Assembly: GCF_000224145.3 (NCBI RefSeq)
Contig: NW_004190863.1
Span: 62,287 to 126,286, forward strand
DNA length: 64,000 bases
Direction of reading: 5' to 3'
DNA from: Ciona intestinalis
Taxonomy: Eukaryota; Chordata; Ascidiacea; Phlebobranchia; Cionidae
Both the position numbers and the translations under genes were made by a program. Of this stretch, positions 47,701 through 58,700 are shown piece after piece. Within the stretch, counting starts at the first letter, position 1. Every line of letters starts with the position of its first letter. The notes under the pieces were generated by a model. That model was not told the origin of the DNA, did not search any database, and saw only the letters and a list, made by a program, of their open reading frames with translations.

Positions 47701-48220
47701 GAACGCTAGCACTTCGCAAATGAACTGGTTTCAGTCAAAAAATTTCATCTTGCAGTATTTCCCAGTAATGCAGATACAGGGAGAGTATGGTTATTTCGGC
47801 GAATCCAGCGTCTGTTTGCCGGATTTGTTTCTGAAAGTCGGCAGTAATGCATGGGAATACTCTGCCTTCCTTTTGACCCTGAACTTCACTCTATTTCTAT
47901 ACATGTTCTGCAGTTACATGGCGATAATCAAGCGCAGTAGGAGAATGAAATCCGAAAACAAAAAGAACAAGAAAATGCAAACTACTGTCGCTCTCTTAGT
48001 CTTCACCAACTTTTGCTGTGTTGTTCCAATCTCAATAATAAGCTACATAACATTGGCTGGCGTCAGCTACAACCCAGTTCTTTACAAAGTCAGTGCTGGT
48101 TTTCTTCTGCCTATAAACAGCTCTGTGGACCCGATTATTTATTCCAACGAGGTTGTTAATGCGGCAAAGAAAATATACAACCATCTGAGGAAAACAGTTA
48201 GAGATATTCGTTCGGACTAA
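44740..48220 (+). CDS. Class A GPCR with a large LDL-receptor class A ectodomain
   Basis: Two exons: 44740-44797 encodes the signal peptide (MIKKLIQLVLLIVLLDQAG) and 45228-48220 encodes all the rest without introns; 1016 residues. The ectodomain (about 20-640) has about eleven LDLa-type modules, many ending in C-x-D-x-S-D-E (for example CGDWSDEKNC twice, CEDGSDE, CEDNSDEC). These probably bind calcium. A seven-helix domain spans about 650-990: NIAVSDLFMSVYL (TM2), ATFRLVSVYNP at the DRY position (Arg kept, flanks changed), CCVVP in TM6, and LPINSSVDPIIYS (the N/DPxxY motif) in TM7. The membrane part resembles LGR/relaxin-receptor-like GPCRs, but no leucine-rich repeats are present. The mollusc receptor GRL101 is the nearest architecture I know. 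The ligand is unknown. Confidence 0.9.
44909..45190. mobile_element. MITE plus a second partial MITE, GPCR intron
   Basis: A complete copy (44909-45100) is followed by a right-half copy (45110-45190). The latter ends about 38 bases before exon 2. Confidence 0.8.
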
Positions 48221-48245
48221 CCCAGAAAAATCGTTAAACTTATAT

Positions 48246-48438
48246 AGAAGGGTGAGGACAGATGAGTCACCTTTTCTTACTATTTTCTTGTCCTATTTGG
48301 TAGTAAACAAATGACATTCAAAGAATCATAAAAAAAGTATCCTCACAACTCGCATAGACCATTGTTAATTGTTTAAAACACGATCAGGATATTTGGATAT
48401 TTTGAGCTAAAGGTGTCCCGTCTTTCCCATCCTACTAT
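48246..48438. mobile_element. Palindromic MITE just downstream of the GPCR stop
   Basis: Complete copy, 26 bases after the stop codon, so probably inside the 3' UTR. Confidence 0.85.
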
Positions 48439-48467
48439 ATTAATTACCCTACTGTATATATTAGTTA

Positions 48468-48575
48468 CATACGTGGTAACTAGTAAGCGGGCACGACGAA
48501 GCATGTGAAACAGAACACTCATGCGTTATAAGGACTGTTTTCCCGCCACGGGCGATGGTAAATAAGTTACATTAA
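48468..48575 (+). mobile_element. SINE fragment downstream of the GPCR gene
   Basis: Forward 3' half, directly following a MITE. Confidence 0.6.
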
Positions 48576-48867
48576 TTCATTTATTTATTTTACCGTTGTG
48601 CATTCGTTTTCTGATACTGCTTTTTTTACATGATGAATTTCGCATCTTCGTTTATATGTATGTATATATATACAGATATATATATATATACATATTTATA
48701 TATTAATACTTGTACATTTAAGTTTAACTACTAGATAAGCGATAAAACGTTCGTTCACTGCGCACATGAAACTGCTTCTTTTAAATTTGAACACCAAAAT
48801 CAAATTATAAAGTGCTATGAAACAGACGTGTATGAAACAGAACACCTGTGTTATAACGACTGTCATT

Positions 48868-48892
48868 TTCCCATCTTCCCCCACCCTACTAT
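48868..48892. mobile_element. SINE-MITE chimeric junction
   Basis: SINE sequence up to ACTGTCATTTTCCC changes without a break to the MITE right end CATCTTCCCCCACCCTACT. CCC is shared at the junction. Confidence 0.65.
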
Positions 48893-49156
48893 ATATAAAT
48901 ATAAAGTCGATGTTATACAGTTACATGTCAAGTTGACGACGGTCATTACATAAAATAGGAAACTACATTTATCAGAGCAATGGTATAGAACGAGGACTGA
49001 CTAATTTTAACAACAGGTGCTGCAACGTATCCAACAAGAAACAATACAAGTGATTGCATTTAGTCCAGAGGCACAAATTGCTAAAATGCGCTGTATATGT
49101 AAGACGAACAAGTCGGAACCGAAAACGGTAAAACAGTTTAATAAAACTAAAGTAAA

Positions 49157-49332
49157 TTGCGGAAGACAGAACACCTTTAGCACGTAGTATTCAAATACCT
49201 TGATCGTGTTTTAAACAATTTCCACCGGTCTATAGGAATCGTGAGAACACAGTTTTATAATTCTTTAAATGTTCTTTGTTTTCTACCAAATGGAGAAAAT
49301 AACATGAAGCGTTGTCCCATCTTTCCTCACCT
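49157..49332. mobile_element. Palindromic MITE, intergenic
   Basis: The left end is degraded (GCGGAAGACAGAACACC). Confidence 0.7.
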
Positions 49333-49530
49333 ATGTTTATTAACAAAGTAAATGATATAACAAATAAAAACTAAAAATGCACACTTACACGTGCCATATA
49401 GCAAAACACAAAAAGAATAAAAAATGTAACGTCATAATCCTTGCGCGATGTGGAGAGTCGCTTTAAAAAAGCGAAACACACGACAGACACACAAAAAAGT
49501 TAACTGCGAATAATAAAAATATTTTTGAAA

Positions 49531-51837
49531 CTACAATAATTTGACTCTGCCAGTACTTGCTTTCATTAAACATTTTTTTGATTCGTTTCGTTTCATAAAT
49601 TCACCAATTGAAGGCACTACACTTGTAATGTTGTTATATCTTCGTTTCTCCCACAAAAGTCTGCACATTTTACACATACCAACGTCACGTTGATACTTCG
49701 GACCATGTTCCACCATCATGTATTCGGCTGGCGTAGGTTGCCGAAGTCGCCAGTCGAAATATTTTCGGTATTCGACTGGATTTTGGTCGAGGTATTTTAA
49801 ATATTCAACAAGATCGGACAGTTGTGGGTAATCTGGGACATATATAAACGAACCCTTCGGAGCAATTGCTTCAATATCTGCTTTGGTTGGCCCCCACACC
49901 ACTGGCACCAAACCGGCTTCGTACGAATTGGACCAAAGTTTTTCGGTGATGTAGTCTCGACAATGCTCCGCGTTTTCGAACGCCATGTAGAATTTATACT
50001 TGGCAGCGAAGGTAAAGTATTTCCCATTCCTCGGCGCGTTTTGGCTGAAACATTCTCCGTATTTATCGATAGTTAAGCCCAAGCTTTCCAGCCGAAAAAT
50101 TAAATATTTTCTATGAATCGCACTGATAGTAATATGACAGTTCCCAGCCATCCACAAAGCCATAAAGCTCCCAGCTTTTTGCTTCATTATTTTATCCACA
50201 ATTTCCACGCCGTATTCATTTTCAGTGAAACCATTAAAAACTCCGTTCTGTCGGTTGAACTCCACAAATGGCAGGTAAATGTCCGAGTCCCGCTTGTAGG
50301 TCATCGTCCAGTTAAAGTAGAAATCCATGTCCGGAAAAGTTAAATTTCGTAAGGTTGTTACAGCGAATGGCGACTCCGTGGAATAGAAAGCGAACATTTG
50401 GTGAGACTTACTAAAAATAAAATAAAAAATTAGTAGGGTTGGGGATGACCGGATACCTTTAGCACATAATATCCAAAAATCCTGATCGTGTTTTAAGCAA
50501 TTAAAGGTGGCTGTACACAGTATCCGGAATTCGTCCGTTTTGTCTGTTTTGCCGGATTTCGCTGCCGCATGCGGAACTCGCATACGACTTCGAACGCAAA
50601 CTCGCATGCCGGATACTGTGTACAGCCACTTAACAAGGGTGTATGGGAGTCATATGGGAATACGGTATAGTAATTCTTTAAATGTTTTTTTGTTTACTAC
50701 TAAATGTGACGAGAAAATAGAATGAAAAGGTGTCCCGTCTTTCCCCATCCTACCATATATACCATATATAGTACCGTGGTATTAAATGGGATACTTTTAG
50801 CATCCAAATCCTATATTTCCCCGATCACGTTTCTTACAAATAACAATATTCTTCTAAAGTCACGATCTATAATATACGATTATAAGTTAAGTAAATATTT
50901 TTTATTTATACCACCAAATGGTAAAAGAAAATAGAATAAAAAACAGGTCTCGCTCTAGCCCACTCTAAACTATATGAAGAAAAATATTCTGTCATGAAGT
51001 TGTTAGGATTCGGCCCCGAAAAAATATATGTTATACACATTATCAAAATACCGTCTTCTTGGATCCGGTACCAAGTCCATTCTAGCTTCGGTAAAATGAA
51101 TAATCACCGCTTCACTTGCATCTAAGTAGTTCTGATCATAAGTAAGGACGCAATTCCCGCATAAATTGGGATCAATTCGAAACTCAGGTTGGTCCCCAAA
51201 CGGTCCGATCCAGAAGAGGATATAAATTGGCCTGTGTAAAAACACGGTATATTTGTTATTTTCAGTCGCAATACTGGTACAAAAATATATAGCACTGTCC
51301 AAGACTCGACGCTTCTAACATTGCGGGCATGTGTGGCTCTGGGCAAGACACTTAACAACAATTGTTTAATTCCAGCGATTTTTTATGGAATGTGTTAAAG
51401 GCTAAATTGTTAGTCATTCATTACAAAAAATAAAAATCCCGAAAAAAAATTTCACTATAGTTACGGTAACTCGTATAAGCGAGCATGAGTCTATGAAACA
51501 GAACATCCGTGTTATAACGACTGTCATTGTCCCGCCATAAAAAAATTAACAGGTCACATTTATTCATTTAAATAGTTCGAAATGCAACTCACTCAATTTC
51601 TGCACCTGCTCCAAAATTATCTGCCGTCCTAAATCCGAAACGTCCTAGTTTTCTTGATGGAAGCAGCTGTGCCAATCTTCGCTTTGAACCCAGCAGGTGA
51701 CTTAAAACGGCAAGGATCCCGACGACGGAAATTAAAAGACATGTTTTATGTACAAACCAGTGAACTAAATTTCTTTTCAATAAAGGTCTGAATAAGCTAA
51801 CCGATGGCATGCAGCATAATCGTTTTGAAGACTGCAT
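49531..51837 (-). CDS. Alpha-1,3-fucosyltransferase A (GT10)
   Basis: Three exons on the minus strand: 51837-51593, 51231-51052 and 50410-49531; 434 residues, both introns in phase 2. GT10 enzymes transfer fucose from GDP-fucose to N-acetylglucosamine of glycans in the Golgi. Type II topology is visible: a short cytosolic tail and a membrane anchor at about 33-49 (CLLISVVGILAVLSHLL). Exon 2 has IYILFWIGPFGDQPEF and a CGNCVLTYDQNYL segment. Exon 3 has FNWTMTYKRDSDIYLPF and the GDP-fucose region CRDYITEKLWSNSYEAGLVP, then VVWGPTKADIEAIAPKGSF. It ends in a Cys-rich tail (MCKMCRLLWE). Its start is 420 bp from that of gene B, in head-to-head orientation. Acceptor specificity cannot be read. Confidence 0.93.
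50431..50754. mobile_element. Palindromic MITE split by a foldback element, fucosyltransferase A intron 2
   Basis: Left end GTAGGGTTGGGGATGACC, right end TCTTTCCCCATCCTACCATA. The middle is interrupted by the 125-bp element at 50505-50629. Confidence 0.85.
50505..50629. mobile_element. 125-bp foldback element with TTAA target duplication
   Basis: The ends are inverted repeats of about 21 bases (GTGGCTGTACACAGTATCC and its complement), flanked by TTAA on both sides (50501-50504 and 50630-50633). The host MITE has one TTAA at this point in other copies. A TTAA duplication is typical of piggyBac-type non-autonomous elements. Confidence 0.8.
50771..50968. mobile_element. Diverged MITE, fucosyltransferase A intron 2
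   Basis: The order of internal words is kept, but ends and middle are eroded. An old copy adjacent to the previous one. Confidence 0.6.
51300..51560 (+). mobile_element. SINE, fucosyltransferase A intron 1
   Basis: Forward copy with partial head and nearly full body, ending at the CACATTTATTCATT tail. Confidence 0.7.
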
Positions 51838-52256
51838 GTTTCAAACTGTACTTTGTTATTCTAATTCTCTTTCGAATATAAAAAAAAACTGGGCGTATAG
51901 CCTTGGGCAACGACAGAGTAATTTCTTAGACAGGACGAAAAAACTATAGTTTGCCCTTGTTAAAGGTTGTTTTTAAAATCAGAACGCTGTTTGGTGAATT
52001 GTACACTTGCATATAGTGTCCGTTTTTCTTTGATGTAATTTTATTTTACTTTGTTAAGGACATTGCCCTAGGCATTGGGCAGTAGGTGTTTCTATTGTTT
52101 ATAACTAGCGCTTATAACACTGCGACTGGTACTGGTCCTGACGGTATATTGTTTTCCGGTGCAAAGCCTGGAGCGTTTTTGAGCAGGGTCCATCAAAACT
52201 GCAATAGATTGCAAAACAGGAACTGAAATTTTAGTATTTGCTGCTTGTTGGGTATC
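51838..52256. promoter_or_regulatory. Candidate bidirectional promoter of fucosyltransferases A and B
   Basis: 419 bases separate the two divergent start codons, with no inserted MITE or SINE copy, so both genes probably start from this segment. No TATA box or named site was identified. Confidence 0.55.
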
Positions 52257-55029
52257 ATGGAAAGTGGCCAGTCGGATTGCGTGTTTAAGTTGATGCGCGG
52301 CTCAAAAATCCGATTTTGTTTGGGATGTGCCATATTTACTATGCTTGTATGGATGGCGTATATGTCTTTCTTTCTTGGTCATCTGCAATCAGATAAGAAC
52401 AGAAGAAAAGTCTTACAAGTTATGGAGTTAGGACAAATAGATCGGGAAACACTTCTCGTGAGCGAAAATTATGAAACCGTTAAAACTGCTGAGCAAAAAG
52501 AAATTGTGGAATCTAAAATATACCCCAAAGAACGGTAAATTAACGTCTTAATGCTACGTTACACCAAAGCCTATTCAATAAATTGATATATAGTAGGGTG
52601 ATACATAACTTTGATGTTTTCTCGTCCCATTTGGTAGTGAATAAAAAATGTTTACAAAAATTGAAGAAAAATAACCGCATCCTCACAATTATAAAAGGTG
52701 GTATACTAACTGTTTAAAATACGATCATGAAATATGGGTTTTGGTGTTAACGTTTTACTATGTTACCCCACAGTACTATAAAGTAACGAAAAATATATAA
52801 TATAGGCAACATGTATCTTAGTGTGTATTGTAATAAGAAGGTTATTGATGTAGCATCAGCATATGCAACATTTTTTTAAACTGCTGAAGTTTTGAATCAG
52901 GTTTGAATCTGTTTGAAATTGAACACGTCTCAGTGTTTATTGTATTGAGAAGGCCATTGTAGCACCATGCAACATATTTTTAAACTGCCGAGATTTTGAT
53001 CTAGGTTGGAATCTGTTTGAAATTTAATACGCCGTTTTATACCATTTGGATGAAGCCCCGCGGCACGACAATTGGCAGTTTTAGAGAGTGCCTTGGTTTA
53101 AAATGGTCACAAAACAGAATTTTAATTGAGATATTATAAATTAAATTGTCACAATTTAGATACAAACTGCGCATACGGTATTAATAATGCAAACATTAAA
53201 CCCGAATTATTGTGACATTGTAATTTTATTTACTAATAAATCAACTTTTCAGTTTGATGGACGGGCCAATTTATATCCTCTTCTGGATCGGACCGTTTGG
53301 GGACCAACCTGAGTTTCGAATCGATCCCAATTTATGCGGGAATTGCGTCCTTACTTATGATCAGAACTACTTGGATGCGAGCGAAGCGGTGATCATTCAT
53401 TTCACAGAAGCTCATATGGATCAAGTGCCAGACCCAAAGCGAAGGTAATAGACGTGGGCATGATGTCGCCTACACAGGGTCATAGGCGCCAAATTTGGGG
53501 CGGCAGGGTGCGCCCGCTTACCCTACAAATTTCTGCGCTGCATTAATCAGAAAACGTTGGAATACGTTTAACTATCTTATTCCCCCTGCATTTTAAAGCG
53601 TTTGGCGCCTATACCAAGGCGGATCGCGTATTCTTAACCAGTATATTGTTATTGGGAATCTAGCTGTAACAACTCTTGTTTATATAGTACTGTGGGGAAA
53701 GATACGACACCTTTAGAACCTAATATTCAAATATCCTGATCAAGGTTTAAACAATAAACAACGGTTTATGGGAGTCGTGAGGATATGGTTTTATAATTTT
53801 TCGAATATTGTTTGTTTACTACCAAATGGAACGAGACAATAGAATAAAAAGGTGTCCCATCTTCCCCCACCCTACTGTACATATATTGAAATTCATTATT
53901 TCTTGTAGCACAATAATTACAGTAAGTTGGGGTAAGATGGTTTATGTTTTTATTCTCTTTTATCGTCCTATTTGGTCGTAAACAAAAAAAAAACAAAAAC
54001 AATTATAAAACCGTATCCCCACGACTCCCATAGAGCGTTGTTAATTATTTAAAACTCGATCAGGACATTTTGATATTATGTAGTAAAGGTGTCCCATCTT
54101 ACTATAAGTTAAGTTATACGTATTTGATGACTAATTTTACCTTGTACTATAGGAAACCAGATCAAATGTTTGCCTTTTATTCCACGGAGTCGCCGTACGC
54201 TATTTCCACCATGCGCGGATTAAAGTTCCTTGATATGAACTATTACTTCAACTGGACGATAACCTACCGTCGTGACTCGGACATTTACATGCCTTTTGTG
54301 GAGCTTAATCGACAGAACGGTGTCTTTAACGGCGAAACCAAAATGCGTTACGGAGATGTGATAGTTAAAAATATAATAGACAAAAAGAAAAGCACGGATT
54401 TTATAGCCTTGTGGATGGCTGGGAACTGCGGTATTACTTTGGGTGGTGTGTACCGAAAGTTTCTTATCAGCCAAATGGAGCTGTACGGTCTGACAGTTGA
54501 TAAATATGGAAACTGTTTTGACAGAGCCGCGCCGAAAGGGAGCGAGTTTTTCCCCTTCGCTGCCAAGTATAAATTCTACATGGCGTTCGAAAACGCGCAG
54601 CATTGTCGAGATTACATCACCGAAAAACTTTGGTCCAATTCGTACGAAGCCGGTTTGGTGCCAGTGGTGTGGGGGCCAACCAAAGCAGATATTGAAGCAA
54701 TTGCCCCGAAGGGTTCGTACATTTTCTATGAAGATTTTAAAAGTGGTCTAGATCTTGTTAAGTATTTAAAATACCTCGACCAAAATCCAGTCGAGTACCG
54801 AAAATATTTCGACTGGCGACTTCGGCAACCTACGCCAGCCGAATACATGATGGTGGAACATGGTCCAAAGTATCAACGTGACGTTGGTATGTGTAAAATG
54901 TGCAGACTTTTGTGGGAGAAACGAAGGTATAATAACGTAACAAGCGTTGTACCGTCCCTATACAGATGGATGCATAGAGACGAACCTAACGACTGCTTAT
55001 TGAGACAATTTATGCAATTTATTCATTAA
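52257..55029 (+). CDS. Alpha-1,3-fucosyltransferase B (GT10)
   Basis: Exons 52257-52534, 53253-53444 and 54153-55029; 448 residues, both introns in phase 2 as in A and C. The ATG at 52257 opens a type II anchor (about 18-42: IRFCLGCAIFTMLVWMAYMS) and a charged stem. Exon 2 is almost identical to A in its catalytic N-terminal part (GPIYILFWIGPFGDQPEF). Exon 3 carries FNWTITYRRDSDIYMPF, DYITEKLWSNSYEAGLVPVV and WGPTKADIEAIAPKGSYIF. Two MITEs fill the end of intron 2, the nearer stopping ~45 bases before the acceptor. It is probably a recent duplicate of A, with the catalytic patches kept alike. Confidence 0.93.
52591..52779. mobile_element. Palindromic MITE, fucosyltransferase B intron 1
   Basis: Diverged but with both ends readable. 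Confidence 0.75.
53685..54107. mobile_element. Two adjacent MITEs, fucosyltransferase B intron 2
   Basis: Copies at 53685-53877 and 53920-54107. The second is in opposite internal orientation and ends 45 bases before exon 3. Confidence 0.8.
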
Positions 55030-55769
55030 TTATTTCATCTATCGTGATTTGATATCGTGATTATTTAAGAATTTCATGCACATCGATGTGTAACTTCTTG
55101 CTTGTATCAAAATGCGTTGTGAACCACTTACGATTCTCACGTTTGCGTGACACATTTCACGAGTCATACAATGAGGCTTCTAGAAAGCGGGAAACTAAAC
55201 ACAATAAACACTTGAGCGAAGAACGCTTTTTTGTGGGTGTTCCTAATTAATGCACACTGGCTTTGAGCAAGAGAGAGTTTTATGCGCAGTTGGAAGTCAT
55301 TACTGTGGCTGCGGGTGTGCGCTGTTTCAACGAGAAAACATATGAGAGAAGTTGTAAAGAGAGAGGTGTGATAAGAGCCCAGTCAACAGTTTTAGTTTCG
55401 ACCGGTCGCCCATGTAATCGCCAGCCATTTACTTGAGAAATCAAGTAGTGTTATGCTAGCTCGCTAGCGGTTAGACATTAAGTGTGATTGAAACCAAGTA
55501 GGTACAGCATTTGTTGCACATAACCAATAGTCAAAGTCTTTGCAGATGTGATTTTTGAAAGGAAACCGTATTCCATTAATTCCAGTCAAGGCTTGCACAG
55601 CCGAGCCAACAATAGGGATAAAGCAGGCAGACTATGAGCATTACAGCGTGACGACTTTACTATAGGCCGTGCCGTTTCTTTCTTGTATGTAGACAAACGA
55701 GACGATGTATTTTAAATTCTATTTCACTCAGCTAGGTATACCGCTTTGACAGTAGCTTGTTGTTCGCCG
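55030..55769. other. Spacer between fucosyltransferases B and C
   Basis: 740 bases with no visible exon and no MITE or SINE copy. Presumably it holds the 3' UTR of B and the promoter of C. Confidence 0.5.
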
Positions 55770-58700
55770 ATGGTGTCTTCGGTCGTATTTATAGCACATC
55801 TGTTTAAATGTTGGGTTATACTGTTTGCGTTTCTTAGTCTTACGCACAGTCTTGAGCAAACGAAGCAATTCGAAAAGATAAATGTAAGACCTCGGTTCAA
55901 GCACCAATTTAGAATACCAGCAATTGGCCAAAATAATGGGCAATGGAGGAACAGATTTGTACCGAAAGTAAAAAAGAAGTAAGTATGAGTGTTATTTTAC
56001 GCTGTGCATATGTAAAACTAAGATTCAGACAACCGGCAATATTTGAATACGTTTTGGTGCAAACGTGTCGTTCTATAAACAACATGCTGCATTCATTATG
56101 GAGTTTCAACAGTATACATACAAGCGCATTGAAATGTTGTTAAATTGACGGAAACAGTCGTGGTCAACAGACCGTTAAGGGGGCGACATGAACAAGCATA
56201 TGATTGCTATAAAACCAGACACTTCTTTTCAAAAGGGTTTTATAAATCTATTGTGTCTATACGGTTAAAGATTAACTTGATGTAGTACTGTAGGGTAAGC
56301 GATGCCAATAGCACCTAAATTCTATATTTATTGGTGGTTTGAACAAATAACAGCGCTCTTTTTGAGTCGCGAGGATACGGGTATTTAGTTCTGAAAACAT
56401 GCTTTGTTTACTACCAAATCGGTCGCGAAAAGACAATCAAAACATGCTTTATCTTACCACACCCTACCATATAACGTTTTTTTTGCAATTTACAGACCAA
56501 ACACCATTTATATTCTCTTCTGGGTTGGACCGTTTGGGGATGAACCAGAGTTTCGAATCGATCCTAAGTTGTGCGGGAACTGTGTCCTAACTTATGATCA
56601 GAACTACTTGGATGCAAGTGATGCGGTGATCGTCCATTTTACCGAAGCGAATCCACATTCGTTACCAAGTATACGAAGAAGGTGCGCTACATATAAAACT
56701 ATAGAATAATATGCAATACCGTTTGCACATACAGTAGGGTGGGGGAAGATGGGACACGTTTTTAATCGATTTACTCGTCCCTATTGGTAGTAAACAAAGA
56801 ACATTCAAAGAATTATAAAAACGCATCCTCACAACTCCCATGAACCGTTGTTAATTGTTTCAAACATGATCAGGATATTTGAATATTATGTGATAAAAGT
56901 GTCCCATCTTCCCCTACCATACTATAATATTCAAATATCCTGATCGTGGTTTAAAATTAATAACAACGGTCTATGGGAGTCGTGAGGAAACGGTTTTATA
57001 ATTTTTTGAATGCTTATTTGTTTACTACCAAAGGGGATAATAAAATAAAATAATGGAAAATGTCCCATCTTACCCCACCCTACGGAAATGCAAAAGTTTA
57101 AACCGTAGCTTTGGCATGGAAAATAATTCCAGTAAAGAAATATTCAGCGGTCATGTAAACGATATACCACAAATTTGCGCACTTAAACAGCTTCGGTTTT
57201 ACGTAGGTCGTAGATTGTAATATAATAAAATACACAATCTTGACATTTTGTTGGTATAGGGGTGTTGGCGGACTCTTTTGTGATGATAATGTTAAAGAGT
57301 CAGGACCACGCTCATACAAGTTGGTTTTAAATGAAAGTTTATACCCAATAAATACTATCTGTGGTATTTTTTTGTGAAAAAAAAAATTAGTTTGGCCAAA
57401 AAAACGTTTTAAAAAGAGCCAAAAAAATCGCCTATTGTTGCGTCACTCGCGGGCACTATGACGTAAAATATGCCACGATCTGTTCTAACCGGTCAGTTGA
57501 TTTAGGCTTTGCTAGCGAAAAATGAAATAATGCTTGCAGCAAAACAGAGTGTACGTCGACATAGCGTTTTCTGTTACTTTTAAATTAAGAAATATGCGTA
57601 GGTATTGCCGTGGCTTGATTTTAGTTTGAAATTAATGTTTTTTAAAATTGTTTGTAAGTGTATTACACTATTTAAATTTGTCAGTTAACATTAATGTAAA
57701 AAAATGTGATGTATAGTTATGTAGAAGTATTTTATCTGATGAAGTGACATAAGTGAAGATCCTAGTCCACTAGCAATAGATATTGAGCCTTTCCAGTTTA
57801 AACCTGTACTTCAAGCAAAAGTAGACAGGCCAAGTTTACCTACCATGGAAAACAAGTAAAGCTGAGTAAATCAAAAATACAATTTGGTGGGTTGACTAAG
57901 AATAGCATTTTTTAAAAAATTTGACATTTAATAAGACTGTTGGTAAAAGTGTTGCACTGTCTTTTTTACTGAATTTGCTGAAATTTGTGTAAACACAATT
58001 GTTGCAAATATGACATTCTTGACGGAGACCCGAGCATGGAATACAAATTTAGCAAAATCCATTTACACTAATATAGTATTTATTGTTGGCCTTCATACCA
58101 AAACGATGCAAAATCACGTTTATGGTGTTTATTTTGTTTAAAAAGTATCGCTACACAGCTGATCAGAACTTTGTTCGATAGGTACAGGAATGACTGGAAA
58201 TTGAAAACAGAAAGGTTCCATCAGTACTGATCAAAAGTATAAGCGAACAACATTTTAGTGACAGTTCAACAATATTTGCAGGAATATTTTATCGTTCAGT
58301 TTTGAATGGTTCAGTTTTGAATGGACCTGTTTCATACAATATGCGATTCATGCAAGAGTTATGTTGTTTTAAATTAAGTTCATTCAACATTACTAGAAAT
58401 ACACATTTAAGTATTTGATTATTTTCGTTGTTTTGAATAAAGAATGCTTGTAGATGGTGGACCTGTTTCTTCCAAGTTGTTCTGGGGTCTCCAATGCTTA
58501 CTTGATTGGAACAAGTTTCTTTGCATATCCCAATGAGAACATATTGGCGAGAATACAAAATGCTTGGTTTCGTCAGTTATAACATTATACAGCAAGGCTC
58601 CGTATTGTCACGGAGCATAGTCTCTCGGCATTGTCCTAATAATGCCGTTTTCTCATTAATGCGTTCGTTCGCTGGCATTGTTCAAAGTTAGTAAAACAAT

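Larger units (their letters stand above)
48221..49530. other. Gene-free stretch: repeats between GPCR and fucosyltransferase A
   Basis: It contains MITE copies at 48246-48438 and 49157-49332, SINE pieces, and a TA-rich microsatellite at 48655-48700. No exon was found. Confidence 0.6.

Noticed and set aside
50411-50607. Upstream extension of fucosyltransferase A exon 3 starting MRVCVRSRMRVP
   Set aside because: The extension runs through the nested foldback element and the MITE. The acceptor at 50410 and the shared phase with genes B and C show that exon 3 starts there.
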